Source: an uncultured Clostridia bacterium (GTDB lineage Bacteria; Bacillota; Clostridia; Oscillospirales; Acutalibacteraceae). From it: a DNA stretch of 64,000 nt. Below the pieces are notes generated by a model. It was not told the origin of the DNA and searched no databases. It saw only the letters and a program-made list of their open reading frames with translations. This document shows positions 30,901 through 37,918 of this stretch, piece after piece (position 1 is the stretch's first letter; every line of letters starts with the position of its first letter). The stretch lies in contig CANQUV010000002.1 of assembly GCA_947627135.1 (NCBI GenBank), positions 96,343 to 160,342 on the forward strand. Reading direction: 5' to 3'. The position numbers and the translations under genes were made by a program.

Positions 30901-31058
30901 TAATATCCTGTTATCTCAATGGTGTTGTCATCTAAGATCGAATAGCCGTAGTCATATACTGAATCTGCATGTGCAGTAAGGGGGCAAACTGTTACTGCGC
31001 TTAACAGCATAACCAGTGCCAGTATAGGGGCTACAATTTTTTTATTTATCTGTTTCAT
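27987..31058 (-). CDS. Secreted BspA-type LRR protein with internal dockerin (larger paralogue)
   Basis: 1023 residues. A signal peptide (about 1-32, ending PLTAHA) is followed by a first LRR_5 block (about 40-230) and a second after an insert (about 250-620). A Pro/Thr linker (about 633-670) leads to a type I dockerin (about 672-737; DADGDGKVTVKD and DVDNDGNTKVKD loops) and a third LRR block (about 760-1015). Repeats follow the pattern IPDSVTSIGEGAFYNCKNL. The dockerin and flanking linker are almost identical in DNA to those of the neighbouring paralogue, whereas the LRR blocks differ. No catalytic domain is present, so a binding or adhesive role in a cohesin-dockerin complex is likely. Confidence 0.9.
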   Translation of the reverse strand: MKQINKKIVAPILALVMLLSAVTVCPLTAHADSVYDYGYSILDDNTIEITGYYGSATNLSIPSSIDGYTVTKIGYEAFYENKDLLSVTIPNSVTSIGKSAFEKCSFMEKVTIPNSVISIGCRAFYGCTNLKSAPIPNSVISIGVSAFYECINISSLQLGNNIKTIGDYAFYGCYSIESVTIPPNVTSIGEAALGYHYSGGDKLYSNFKIYGYYDTEAERYCIGSAGHLSAIPFVSLSNKKTEGDFVYTVDAATSTATIRGFTGAARATINIPSTLGGYQVAGIGRNAFRYGTFSNVIIPNGIKSIGDGAFAECEKLTSVNIPNSVTYLGLDAFFSCINMRSLTLGNGITKINCNTFRRCQSLSSVVIPNGVTYIGENAFRGCNNLSVIQVPDSVVRIDYGAFYQTQWYSSQPEGVVIYIGKVAYKHTADTYTYKTIVIDNGTKGIAAGFSEHNPLISSFEIPDSVEFIGNLYNYDGNTTLQSIKLPSNLKTIGEGAFYNWEKLNNVTIPQKVETIEDKAFYGCISLPEITIPDSVKTIGDNAFYGCSRLSSAVIGNSVTSIGEDAFCNNVLLYSVTLPKSIKKIGSHAFGYTFDETTEEYTKIYGFKITGYSGTAAEIYAKENGFEFISLGSVPTNPPVTEPPTTQPPTTQPTTAKPTETDPPITNPTNPSAKILGDADGDGKVTVKDATYIQLYLAKLLGENMIDLTVCDVDNDGNTKVKDVTYIQLFCANLQAEGNQTGKYKDELATDPVNSDDFEVENKDDGTVVITNYTGTAQNIAIPGIINGCTVSEIGDYAFIDNENINSVIIPDSVISIGEFAFHYCSSLESITIPDSVTKIANDVFSDCTSLENVVIPNSVTSISSFTFFRCSSLKSVTIPDSVTSIGYRAFSDCTSLKRITIPDSVTSIGEGVFYNCKNLKNITIGKGVMSIGDGVFYNCENLKNITIGKGVTSIGDCAFFNTGLTSVTIPANVEEIGEEVFGYYFDYNIWEVLKVDGFKIYGYSKTAAETYAEENGIEFIPLT

Positions 31059-31104
31059 ACTAATCGTTCCTCCTTTATTAATAATTTATATATTCTCTTA
31101 TTTC

Positions 31105-31133
31105 ATTGTATATCAGCTAAATTTATAAGTCAA
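31105..31133 (-). promoter_or_regulatory. Predicted promoter of the larger LRR gene
   Basis: On the minus strand TTGACT (31133-31128), a 17-nt spacer and TACAAT (31110-31105), about 45 nt before the start codon. Confidence 0.7.
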
Positions 31134-31205
31134 TATAACAAATAAAATCCTTTTGCGACAAAAAAATTAATTTGCTTTGTATATTATGGCATACAATTTT
31201 TGTTT

Positions 31206-31245
31206 TATCTGACAAAATATACAATATTTTCATAGTGTTCAGATA
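31206..31245. promoter_or_regulatory. Nested inverted repeat upstream of the XRE remnant
   Basis: Outer arms TATCTGA/TCAGATA (31206-31212 / 31239-31245) enclose an inner palindrome AAAATAT-aca-ATATTTT (31214-31230). It lies 26 nt before the XRE start codon and could be its operator or a relic of one. Confidence 0.4.
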
Positions 31246-31271
31246 AACTTTTTTCAGGATGGTGTCTGTCT

Positions 31272-31517
31272 ATGGAATTTGATAAATATGCGGTTGGAAA
31301 GGTAATAAAGCGTAAGCAATAAGAAAAGGGTCTTTCTCAGGAAGTTTTAAGCGGTCTTGCAGGGCTTGCCAGAACTCATCTGACTATGATTGAAACAGGT
31401 GTTAAACAGGCAAATTTTGAAACAATATGGAAAATTGCAAATGCTTTGGAAATCTCTCCAAGCAAACTGGTAAAATATATTGAAGATGAAATAAAAAACA
31501 ACGAAGCGAAAGATTGA
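31272..31517 (+). pseudogene. XRE-family HTH regulator interrupted by a stop codon
   Basis: Starting at ATG 31272 the frame encodes MEFDKYAVGKVIKRKQ, then TAA at 31320-31322, then EKGLSQEVLSGLAGLARTHL and on to a TGA at 31515-31517. The whole reads as one 81-codon XRE/Cro HTH domain (helix pattern LSQE...G..RT.L..IE.G...) split by a single in-frame stop. No good alternative start follows the stop, so the product would lack helix 1. A CAA/GAA-to-TAA change would explain it. A sequencing error is possible. Confidence 0.8.
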
Positions 31518-31546
31518 TCCTTTTACTTCGTTGTTTTTATTTTTTG
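31497..31546 (+). terminator. Terminator overlapping the 3' end of the XRE remnant
   Basis: AACAACGAAG (31497-31506) pairs with CTTCGTTGTT (31526-31535), extended by inner AAAG/CTTT pairing and followed by TTTTATTTTTT. It may also act for valS, which ends at 31586 on the other strand. Confidence 0.85.
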
Positions 31547-31585
31547 TATTAATTTAATTGGTTAGCTGAAAAATCCTTGAGAAAT

Positions 31586-34207
31586 TTAATTGAGCGCCTC
31601 TATTGCAGCTTTGATAAGTGCTATTTTTTCTCGTTCTTTTTCTGCCTGTCCTTTAACCTTTTCAATAACCTGAGCAGGTGCTTTTGATACAAATCCCTGA
31701 TTGTTCAGTTTGCCCTCACTTTGTGCAAGGCGTTTTTCAACCTGTGCAAGTTCTTTATTAAGTCTTTCAAGCTCTGCTTTTTTATCTACAAGCTCATCCA
31801 TCGGAATATAAATTTTTGCACTTCCCGTTACTATTGTAACTGCTCCTTCAAGACTAAAGCTGTCGCCAAGCTCAACCTCGCTTGCTGAAGCCATTTTGCA
31901 GATGAATTTTTCTCCCTGCTTAAAAGTATCCTTAAATTCCGTTGCAATATAAACCTTTGCTTTCTTTGACGGAGGAACGTTCATCTCCTGACGTCTGTTA
32001 CGGATAGCCTTGATTGCTTCGATAACCTTTTCCATCTGAGCTGTTGCTTCTGCAAAGTTTAATTCCTCTTTATATTCAGGATATTTTGCAAGCATTACGG
32101 TTTCGCCTGTATGAGGTATCGTCTGCCAGATTTCCTCCGTAATATAAGGCATAAAGGGATGAAGCAGACGAAGAGTTCTATCTAGTACCCAAACAAGTAC
32201 CTGACGGGCATTCTGGGCGTCTTTACCCTCGCCTTGAAGTCTTGGCTTTGTAAACTCGATATACCAGTCGCAGTAATAATCCCATGTGAAATCATAAATT
32301 TTTTGAACTGCAATTCCCAACTCAAATTTATCAAGATTTTCGTTGATTTCCTTTGCGACATTATTTAATGTTGCAATTATCCACTTATCCTCTGTTGTAA
32401 GCTCATCCGGAAGTTGATTTTTAACCTCAAAGTCGTCAATGTTTATATGCACAAAACGAGAAGCATTCCACAGCTTGTTTGCAAAGTTTGAACAAGCCTC
32501 TACCTTTTTATCCGAGAAACGCATATCATTTCCCGGCGAGTTGCCTGTTGCAAGGAAAAGTCTTAATGCGTCTGCACCGTATTCCTTTATAATCTCAAGA
32601 GGGTCAATGCCGTTACCTAAAGATTTAGACATTTTAATACCTTTTTCATCTCTCACTATACCATGTATGAAAACCGTATCAAAAGGCTGGCTTTCTGTAT
32701 GCTCACAGGCAGAGAAGATCATCCTGGCAACCCAGAAGAAAATAATGTCATAGCCTGTAACGAGGGTATTGGTAGGATAGAAATATTCAAACTCTTTTGT
32801 TTTTTCAGGCCATCCAAGTGTACTGAAAGGCCATAAAGCAGAAGAAAACCAAGTATCGAGAGTATCTTCATCCTGTTTCAGGTTTGTGCTGTGACATTTC
32901 GGGCAGGTGTGGGGAGTATCGGCAGATACAATAATCTCTCCGCAATCCTGACAGTACCATGCAGGGATTCTGTGTCCCCACCATAACTGACGGGATATAC
33001 ACCAATCCTTGATATTTTCCATCCAATGAAAATAAACCTTTTCAAATCTTTCCGGAATGAACTTTGTTTTTCCTGTTTTTACACATTCAATGGCAGGCTT
33101 AGCCAAAGGCTCCATTTTTACAAACCACTGCTTTGAAACTCTCGGCTCAACTGTGGTTTTACAGCGGTAACAGGTTCCTACATTATGGGTTAAAGGCTCT
33201 ATTTTTACTAAAAATCCGCCTTCTTCAAGGTCTTTAACTATTGCTTTTCTGCACTCGTATCTGTCCATACCCTGATATTTGCCTGCATTTTCATTCATTA
33301 CCGCAGTTTCGTCCATTACGTTTATAACAGGCAGGTTGTGTCTTAATCCTACCTCAAAGTCGTTAGGGTCGTGGGCAGGTGTGATTTTTACTACGCCTGT
33401 TCCGAAATCCTGCTCAACATATTCATCTGCTACAACAGGAATCTCCCTGCCTACTATGGGAAGTGTAACGGTTTTGCCTACAAAATCCTTGTATCTTTCA
33501 TCGTCAGGGTGAACCGCTACTGCCGTATCTCCTAAAAGCGTTTCAGGTCTTGTTGTTGCAAGCTCAACATAGCCGGAACCGTCTGTAAGAGGATATCTTA
33601 AATGCCAGAATGAACCCTCCTGCTCCGCAAAATCTACTTCTGCATCGGAAATTGACGTACAACAATGCGGACACCAGTTGATAATACGTTCTCCTCTGTA
33701 AATTAAGCCTTTTTTATAAAGCTTTACAAATACCTCTTTAACAGCCTTTGAACAGCCCTCATCCATTGTAAAGCGTTCACGCTCCCAGTCACAGCTGGAA
33801 CCTAACTTTTTAAGCTGGTCTGTAATTCTTCCGCCGTATTCTTTCTTCCAATCCCATGCACGCTCAAGAAACTTTTCTCTGCCCAGATCTTCTTTGGTAA
33901 TGCCCTCTTTTCGCATAGCCTCTACGATTTTTGCCTCTGTTGCAATAGATGCATGGTCTGTTCCCGGAAGCCAAAGTGCAGAGTATCCCTGCATTCTTCT
34001 CCAGCGAATTAAAATATCCTGAAGAGTTTCGTCAAGAGCATGGCCCATGTGAAGCTGTCCCGTAATATTCGGCGGAGGCATAACTATTGTGTAAGGCTTT
34101 TTATCTTTATCGACCTCTGCGTGAAAATAGTTACCCTTCATCCAGAAGTCATAAATTTTGTCTTCAAATTCACTTGGATTATAGGATTTTGCTAATTCCT
34201 TTGCCAT
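31586..34207 (-). CDS. valS: Valine-tRNA ligase
   Basis: 873 residues, usual for ValRS. Class I motifs HMGHA (within [14 protein letters not shown], about 44-57) and KMSKS ([11 protein letters not shown]), a large editing domain between them, a Cys4-type zinc knuckle (CQDCG...CPKCH), an anticodon-binding domain and a C-terminal coiled coil (about 805-870). Joins valine to tRNA-Val and edits threonine. Its leader carries a T-box, so expression rises when tRNA-Val is uncharged. Confidence 0.98.
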   Translation of the reverse strand: MAKELAKSYNPSEFEDKIYDFWMKGNYFHAEVDKDKKPYTIVMPPPNITGQLHMGHALDETLQDILIRWRRMQGYSALWLPGTDHASIATEAKIVEAMRKEGITKEDLGREKFLERAWDWKKEYGGRITDQLKKLGSSCDWERERFTMDEGCSKAVKEVFVKLYKKGLIYRGERIINWCPHCCTSISDAEVDFAEQEGSFWHLRYPLTDGSGYVELATTRPETLLGDTAVAVHPDDERYKDFVGKTVTLPIVGREIPVVADEYVEQDFGTGVVKITPAHDPNDFEVGLRHNLPVINVMDETAVMNENAGKYQGMDRYECRKAIVKDLEEGGFLVKIEPLTHNVGTCYRCKTTVEPRVSKQWFVKMEPLAKPAIECVKTGKTKFIPERFEKVYFHWMENIKDWCISRQLWWGHRIPAWYCQDCGEIIVSADTPHTCPKCHSTNLKQDEDTLDTWFSSALWPFSTLGWPEKTKEFEYFYPTNTLVTGYDIIFFWVARMIFSACEHTESQPFDTVFIHGIVRDEKGIKMSKSLGNGIDPLEIIKEYGADALRLFLATGNSPGNDMRFSDKKVEACSNFANKLWNASRFVHINIDDFEVKNQLPDELTTEDKWIIATLNNVAKEINENLDKFELGIAVQKIYDFTWDYYCDWYIEFTKPRLQGEGKDAQNARQVLVWVLDRTLRLLHPFMPYITEEIWQTIPHTGETVMLAKYPEYKEELNFAEATAQMEKVIEAIKAIRNRRQEMNVPPSKKAKVYIATEFKDTFKQGEKFICKMASASEVELGDSFSLEGAVTIVTGSAKIYIPMDELVDKKAELERLNKELAQVEKRLAQSEGKLNNQGFVSKAPAQVIEKVKGQAEKEREKIALIKAAIEALN

Positions 34208-34299
34208 AAATGTTCTTCCTTTCCTTTGTTGGCATTTGGTTTTGTGTTTTCTTATGTTACCGATGCATTATATGTTCAATTTTTCTACAATAAATAGAA

Positions 34300-34385
34300 G
34301 CCGGCGGCGGACTGCCCTATTCCAGCAGACAGCACCATATATGAACATTATCCGACTGTTTTCCGGCAGTTTACTATAAAGTAAA
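34300..34385. repeat. Member of the ~90-nt dispersed repeat family, inside the valS leader
   Basis: Begins GCCGGCGG, contains CAGCAGACAG...CCATATAT.AACATT and CCGACTGTT, and ends TATAAAGTAAA. It aligns with the copy at 42534-42622 along its full length. It lies between the T-box terminator and the valS start codon, so any read-through valS mRNA carries it. Confidence 0.7.
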
Positions 34386-34690
34386 AAACACCCTAAGCTC
34401 AATAAAAGCTTAGGGCGAACTAATTCTAATCCGTGGTACCACCTAAATTCAGAAAATCTGCACTCTGCAATACGGGTCATTTATAATTTTTACAACCTTA
34501 TATTGCATCCCTTGTAACGGCGGGCATCCGTTGGAGTCTACTGGGATTAAAAAACTTAAAATCCGTTCCTTCCAAAGCTCAAGGGCTACTTCCTCCGAAG
34601 ATTTTACGAAGATTTACACCATCCATCTTCTCTCTTTGCAAAAATCTGCGGGTACTCCTCCCTGTCAATGCCTGTAACATATTCTGTTGA
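34383..34690 (-). promoter_or_regulatory. T-box riboswitch controlling valS (specifier GUA, Val)
   Basis: T-box motif AGGTGGTACCACGG at 34444-34431 (minus). Terminator stem CCCTAAGCT/AGCTTAGGG (34391-34415) is followed on the minus strand by a U run (34388-34383). Stem I: the base pairing AGGG/CCCT frames a loop with the AGTA S-turn on one side and GAA-GTA-G on the other, above which AGATTTT pairs with AAAATCT. This places the codon GTA (34589-34587), a valine codon, as specifier. A conserved AGTAG...AACGG stem III element follows. Uncharged tRNA-Val should stabilise the antiterminator and allow read-through into valS. Confidence 0.93.
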
Positions 34691-34692
34691 AA

Positions 34693-34721
34693 ATTATAAC
34701 AAACATAAAATAATATGTCAA
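34693..34721 (-). promoter_or_regulatory. Promoter of the valS T-box transcript
   Basis: Perfect consensus on the minus strand: TTGACA (34721-34716), 17-nt spacer, TATAAT (34698-34693). The leader to the valS start would be about 480 nt. Confidence 0.9.
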
Positions 34722-34779
34722 CATTAAAAGTTGGTGATAATGTCTTAAAAATTTATCAATAATATATTTTTAATATATA

Positions 34780-34808
34780 TTGACAAATTTATACTGCACT
34801 GGTATAAT
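34780..34808 (+). promoter_or_regulatory. Promoter of the padR operon
   Basis: Perfect consensus TTGACA (34780-34785), 17-nt spacer, TATAAT (34803-34808), divergent from the valS promoter 60 bp away. The operator follows 10 nt after the -10 box. Confidence 0.9.
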
Positions 34809-34818
34809 ACACTCGTCA

Positions 34819-34847
34819 GGCGATATATCGACAGACGATATATCGCC
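34819..34847. promoter_or_regulatory. Palindromic operator of the padR operon
   Basis: GGCGATATATCG (34819-34830), a 5-nt spacer and CGATATATCGCC (34836-34847): a perfect 12-bp inverted repeat whose arms each contain the palindrome CGATATATCG. Located at the expected transcription start, which fits autorepression by the PadR protein encoded 27 bp downstream. Confidence 0.85.
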
Positions 34848-34874
34848 AAGCGTAATACAGAAAGGAAAATAACT

Positions 34875-35180
34875 ATGGGTACAAAAAATCCACCTTTAAC
34901 GGAAGCTGTTTACTATATTTTGCTGTCACTGTTAAACCCTTTACACGGCTACGGTATTATGCAGAATATCAAAGCTCTGACAAACGGAAGAATAAATATG
35001 GGAGCAGGCACTTTATACGGGGCATTAAACTCCTTATTATCCAAAGGTTTTATTAAGGAATATAAAGCTGACGACCCCTCAAAAAAAGAATACATTATTA
35101 CAGATTCAGGCAAAGCTGTACTTAAAAATGAACTGAAAAGATTAAGAGAGCTTGTTGCAAACGGAGAAAACTTACTTTAA
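34875..35180 (+). CDS. PadR-family transcriptional regulator
   Basis: 101 residues, the short PadR form. A winged helix (about 8-85) contains the family phrases YYILLSLLNPLHGYGIMQ and GAGTLYGALNSLLSKGFI. It probably represses its own operon by binding the palindrome overlapping the promoter. The downstream gene encodes a DUF2812 protein, a very common PadR partner. RBS GAAAGGA precedes the ATG. Confidence 0.93.
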   Translation: MGTKNPPLTEAVYYILLSLLNPLHGYGIMQNIKALTNGRINMGAGTLYGALNSLLSKGFIKEYKADDPSKKEYIITDSGKAVLKNELKRLRELVANGENLL

Positions 35181-35192
35181 GGAGATAATAGT

Positions 35193-35792
35193 ATGAGCAA
35201 GGATAAAAACACAATTACAAAATTCAAGGCATTTTTAAATATAGAAAAAGAAATTGCCTACATAAACAAAATGAATAAAGAGGGTTGGAAGCTGGTTTAT
35301 ATTAAAGGGGGAGGTATTTACACCTTTGTAAAAACAAATCCTGATGAATATGTAACCGTCCTTTATGCAGACAAAAAGGAGAATATTTCGCAAGTTACCG
35401 CCTTTGCGGCACAATGCGGATATGAATCTGTTCCTCATACTATGGACGGTTTCGGTGATTTTTTATATCTGACAGGCAAAAAATCAGAGGTATCTGAAAG
35501 CTTTGTAAGCGACAGAGAAAACTTAATGTCCTTTTATGAAATTGCAAGAAAAAAATTTAAGACATTTTTCATAACTTATTTTATATTCTGTATTGCATTT
35601 ATCGGCTTACTGGTTTCCTACGGAGTTTTTATGGCTGTTTCGGAAGTCAAGCCTATTTTTATGGGTATAACAATCTCACTTGCGGTTTTTCTTTTAATAT
35701 ATACCGTTCTTACTGCAAAGTTGTTTACATTAATGCACAGCTACACCAAAAAGCTAAAAAAACTGAAAAACGATTCTGCCATATTTGAATAA
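35193..35792 (+). CDS. DUF2812 membrane protein
   Basis: 199 residues. Residues 1-105 form the DUF2812 domain (KFKAFLNIEKEIAYINKMNKEGWKL...). Two TM helices follow (about 128-150 and 157-178), with a short Lys-rich cytoplasmic end. DUF2812 proteins are found next to PadR regulators; their function is not established. AAGGAG upstream of the ATG; 12 nt after padR. Confidence 0.85.
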   Translation: MSKDKNTITKFKAFLNIEKEIAYINKMNKEGWKLVYIKGGGIYTFVKTNPDEYVTVLYADKKENISQVTAFAAQCGYESVPHTMDGFGDFLYLTGKKSEVSESFVSDRENLMSFYEIARKKFKTFFITYFIFCIAFIGLLVSYGVFMAVSEVKPIFMGITISLAVFLLIYTVLTAKLFTLMHSYTKKLKKLKNDSAIFE

Positions 35793-35807
35793 GCTATGGA
35801 GGATAAT

Positions 35808-36614
35808 ATGGAAAAAACTTTGTTTGTTTCCGATTTAGACGGAACTTTGCTTACTTCCGAGGAAATTATATCGGACTATACAGTCGAAACCTTAAACTTT
35901 CTGACAAAAGAAAAGGGACTTTTGTTTTCTTATGCAACTGCCCGATCTTATATTACGGCAAGCAAAGTAACAAAAGGACTTTCCGGAGAAATTCCTGCAA
36001 TTATTTATAACGGAGCATTTATAATAAATAAGGATAAATTTTTGCTTTCTAACTTTTTCAAAAAAGAAGATATTGAATTTATAAAAAATATAGTAATTGA
36101 TTTTAAAGTATTTCCAATAGTTTATTCATTTTGCAATAATAAAGAAAGATTTGCCTATTTATCCGCTTATCATACAAAAGGTCAGGACGAATTTATCGCA
36201 ACAAGAAATGATTTTAGAAAAACAAAAGTTTATACTTGTGAGGAACTTTTCAGCGGTGATATATTTTACTTTTCATTTATAGGAAACTCCGAAAAATTGA
36301 AAGAAATTTATAATCTTGTTAAGGAAAAGTATGTTTGCTATTATCAAAAGGATATATATTCGGGAGAAATATGGCTTGAAATTATGCCTAAAAACGCAAC
36401 AAAAGCAAACGCCGCATTAAAGCTTAAAGAAATTTTAAACTGCGATAAGCTTGTAGTATTCGGAGACGCTGTAAATGACAAATCGATGTTTGAAATTGCA
36501 GACGAAAGCTACGCAGTAGAAAATGCAAACGAAGAGCTTAAAGCGATTGCAACAGGCATTATAAAAAGCAACCGAGAGGACGGAGTTGCAAAATTTATAA
36601 AAAGCAAATTTTAA
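35808..36614 (+). CDS. HAD-superfamily (Cof-type) hydrolase
   Basis: 268 residues from the ATG at 35808, which has GGAGG at good spacing; an ATG four codons earlier overlaps that RBS. Motif I FVSDLDGTLL with the nucleophile Asp, a C2-type cap (about 85-185), motif III Lys region and motif IV VVFGDAVNDKSMF are all present. Cof-type HADs dephosphorylate sugar phosphates, nucleotides or flavin-type substrates; substrate not predictable. Third gene of the padR operon. Confidence 0.9.
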   Translation: MEKTLFVSDLDGTLLTSEEIISDYTVETLNFLTKEKGLLFSYATARSYITASKVTKGLSGEIPAIIYNGAFIINKDKFLLSNFFKKEDIEFIKNIVIDFKVFPIVYSFCNNKERFAYLSAYHTKGQDEFIATRNDFRKTKVYTCEELFSGDIFYFSFIGNSEKLKEIYNLVKEKYVCYYQKDIYSGEIWLEIMPKNATKANAALKLKEILNCDKLVVFGDAVNDKSMFEIADESYAVENANEELKAIATGIIKSNREDGVAKFIKSKF

Positions 36615-36673
36615 TAGAATAGACAGCTTACCTTTGCAAATACTATTTTTAGAAAAAATAATGAGGTGAGCTT

Positions 36674-36892
36674 ATGAAAAAACAATACGATTATGACGAC
36701 GACAGTTATCCAATAAACGACTATTTAGAGTTAAACTCAATTTCGGCGCATGACTGCACCGGATTAATTCCCTCTGCAATAACCGAACATGGAGAAAAAG
36801 ATTCTTACGAGGAACTGTATCCTTATGTTCCGCCAATGATAAGACCTGATAAACACACAAAGAATTACAAAGATATAGAAACAAACAATTAG
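36674..36892 (+). CDS. Small acidic conserved protein of unknown function
   Basis: 72 residues, rich in Asp, Glu, Tyr and Pro, with no TM helix or signal. Strong RBS (GAGGTGAGC) at proper distance from the ATG. The phrase ISAHDCTGLIPSA followed by YEELYPYVPP reminds me of short uncharacterised proteins in Clostridia, but I cannot name a family. 59 nt after the HAD gene; a terminator-like hairpin lies about 140 nt downstream. Confidence 0.7.
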   Translation: MKKQYDYDDDSYPINDYLELNSISAHDCTGLIPSAITEHGEKDSYEELYPYVPPMIRPDKHTKNYKDIETNN

Positions 36893-36907
36893 CAGTAGAT
36901 ATACTGA

Positions 36908-36966
36908 ACTTGTCTGAGCAGACAGACCCATATATAAACGCTCTTTTTTGACCGCTTGTTTTTTAG
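36908..36966. repeat. Truncated member of the ~90-nt dispersed repeat family
   Basis: Contains GAGCAGACAG followed by CCATATATAAACG and CTTTTTTGACCG, aligning with the central part of the other copies at 34300, 42534 and 49933. The first ~15 and last ~25 nt of the unit are missing or diverged. Confidence 0.6.
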
Positions 36967-37031
36967 TTTACAATAAGAAATACTCTTTTGTTTCCGCCTG
37001 CTTTGGGACTATTTCCTATAAAGAAAGCCTC

Positions 37032-37071
37032 CAGCCGTTTCCAATTATTTTGAAACGGCTGTTTTGTTTTA
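37032..37071 (+). terminator. Terminator downstream of the small acidic protein gene
   Basis: CAGCCGTTTC (37032-37041) pairs with GAAACGGCTG (37052-37061), followed by TTTTGTTTT. The rest of 36893-37412 is AT-rich and holds only the repeat fragment and a possible TTGACA/TATTTT promoter (37347-37375) for the next gene. Confidence 0.8.
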
Positions 37072-37412
37072 TAAATTTTTGCCATTAAAATTTGTAAAAT
37101 TATTTGAAGAAGAAAAATTTTTAGAAAGCTACCGAAAAAAACGAGGAAAAAACGCAAAATTATTATATTACAAAAAAGGGATCAAAGTGCTTTAAAGAAA
37201 AAAGGCAGGAGTAGCAGATTTTCTCAACAGCCGTAAATAAAAGTTCTTGGTATTGTTTTGGAATTTTAAAAAATTTTAACCGATAAAATTAATTATGAGA
37301 ACAAAAAAATTTTTAATAAATTCAGTAATTAAATAATGAAATACTCTTGACAAAATCACATAACAGTATTATTTTTTTAGTATAAAAATTATGATTTAAG
37401 GAGAAATTAAGT

Positions 37413-37727
37413 ATGTTAATAACAACAAGCAATTTTATTTCAGGCAGAAAATATGAGGAATTAGGAGTTGCTCAGGGAAATACGGTTCAGAGCGTGCATT
37501 TTGGCAAAGATTTTATGGCAGGTCTTAAAACAATAGTCGGAGGAGAGCTTAAGTCATATAATGAAATGATGACAACCGCAAGAAAGGTTGCAACAAACAG
37601 AATGATTGAAGACGCTCAAAATATGGGAGCAGACGCAATTATCTGTATGCGTTATGCATCAAGTACCATTACACAAGGTGCTGCTGAAATTCTTGCTTAC
37701 GGAACAGCTGTAAAATTTATTGACTGA
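37413..37727 (+). CDS. YbjQ/UPF0145 family protein
   Basis: 104 residues spanning the whole YbjQ (heavy-metal-binding-like) domain: ITTSNFISGRKYEELGVAQG at the N-terminus and NMGADAIICMRYASS near the end. Members form pentamers; function not established. RBS AAGGAG upstream. Stands alone. Confidence 0.9.
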   Translation: MLITTSNFISGRKYEELGVAQGNTVQSVHFGKDFMAGLKTIVGGELKSYNEMMTTARKVATNRMIEDAQNMGADAIICMRYASSTITQGAAEILAYGTAVKFID

Positions 37728-37751
37728 TAAATAAATTTTTGAAAAAAGTTA

Positions 37752-37793
37752 AAGGGTATGTTTTAAAACCATTAAGTTTTAAAACATACCCTT
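37752..37793 (+). terminator. Perfect 18-bp hairpin after the YbjQ gene
   Basis: AAGGGTATGTTTTAAAAC (37752-37769) and its exact complement (37776-37793) with a 6-nt loop, 25 nt after the stop codon. The following T-tract is weak (AAATTTG, then TTTTTTG). Confidence 0.7.
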
Positions 37794-37828
37794 AAATTTG
37801 TTTTTTGATTATCACTTTTATTTTTTAA

Positions 37829-37865
37829 GGCTCTATAATAAATGTTGGGGTAAACCCGAAAAAAG
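37829..37865 (+). mobile_element. 37-nt solo transposon-end-like sequence (copy 1)
   Basis: Begins GGCTCTAT and ends GTTGGGGTAAACCCGAAAAA + AG. The first 8 and last 22 nt are identical to the reverse complement of 49544-49580. The GGCTCT start resembles terminal inverted repeats of ISL3-family elements, but no transposase or second end is nearby. Confidence 0.5.
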
Positions 37866-37894
37866 ACCGACTCTGTCTTGAGCTGGTCTTTTTT
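37859..37894. terminator. Terminator of nifJ
   Basis: AAAAAAGACC (37859-37868) pairs with GGTCTTTTTT (37885-37894), giving A/T runs on both sides and so termination in either direction. It lies 25 nt past the nifJ stop codon. Confidence 0.85.
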
Positions 37895-37918
37895 TATTTA
37901 TTTTTCTTTTCGCTTTAA

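Noticed and set aside
31320..31322. Recoding of TAA in the XRE gene
   Set aside because: TAA ends many other genes in this window, so it is a normal stop here.
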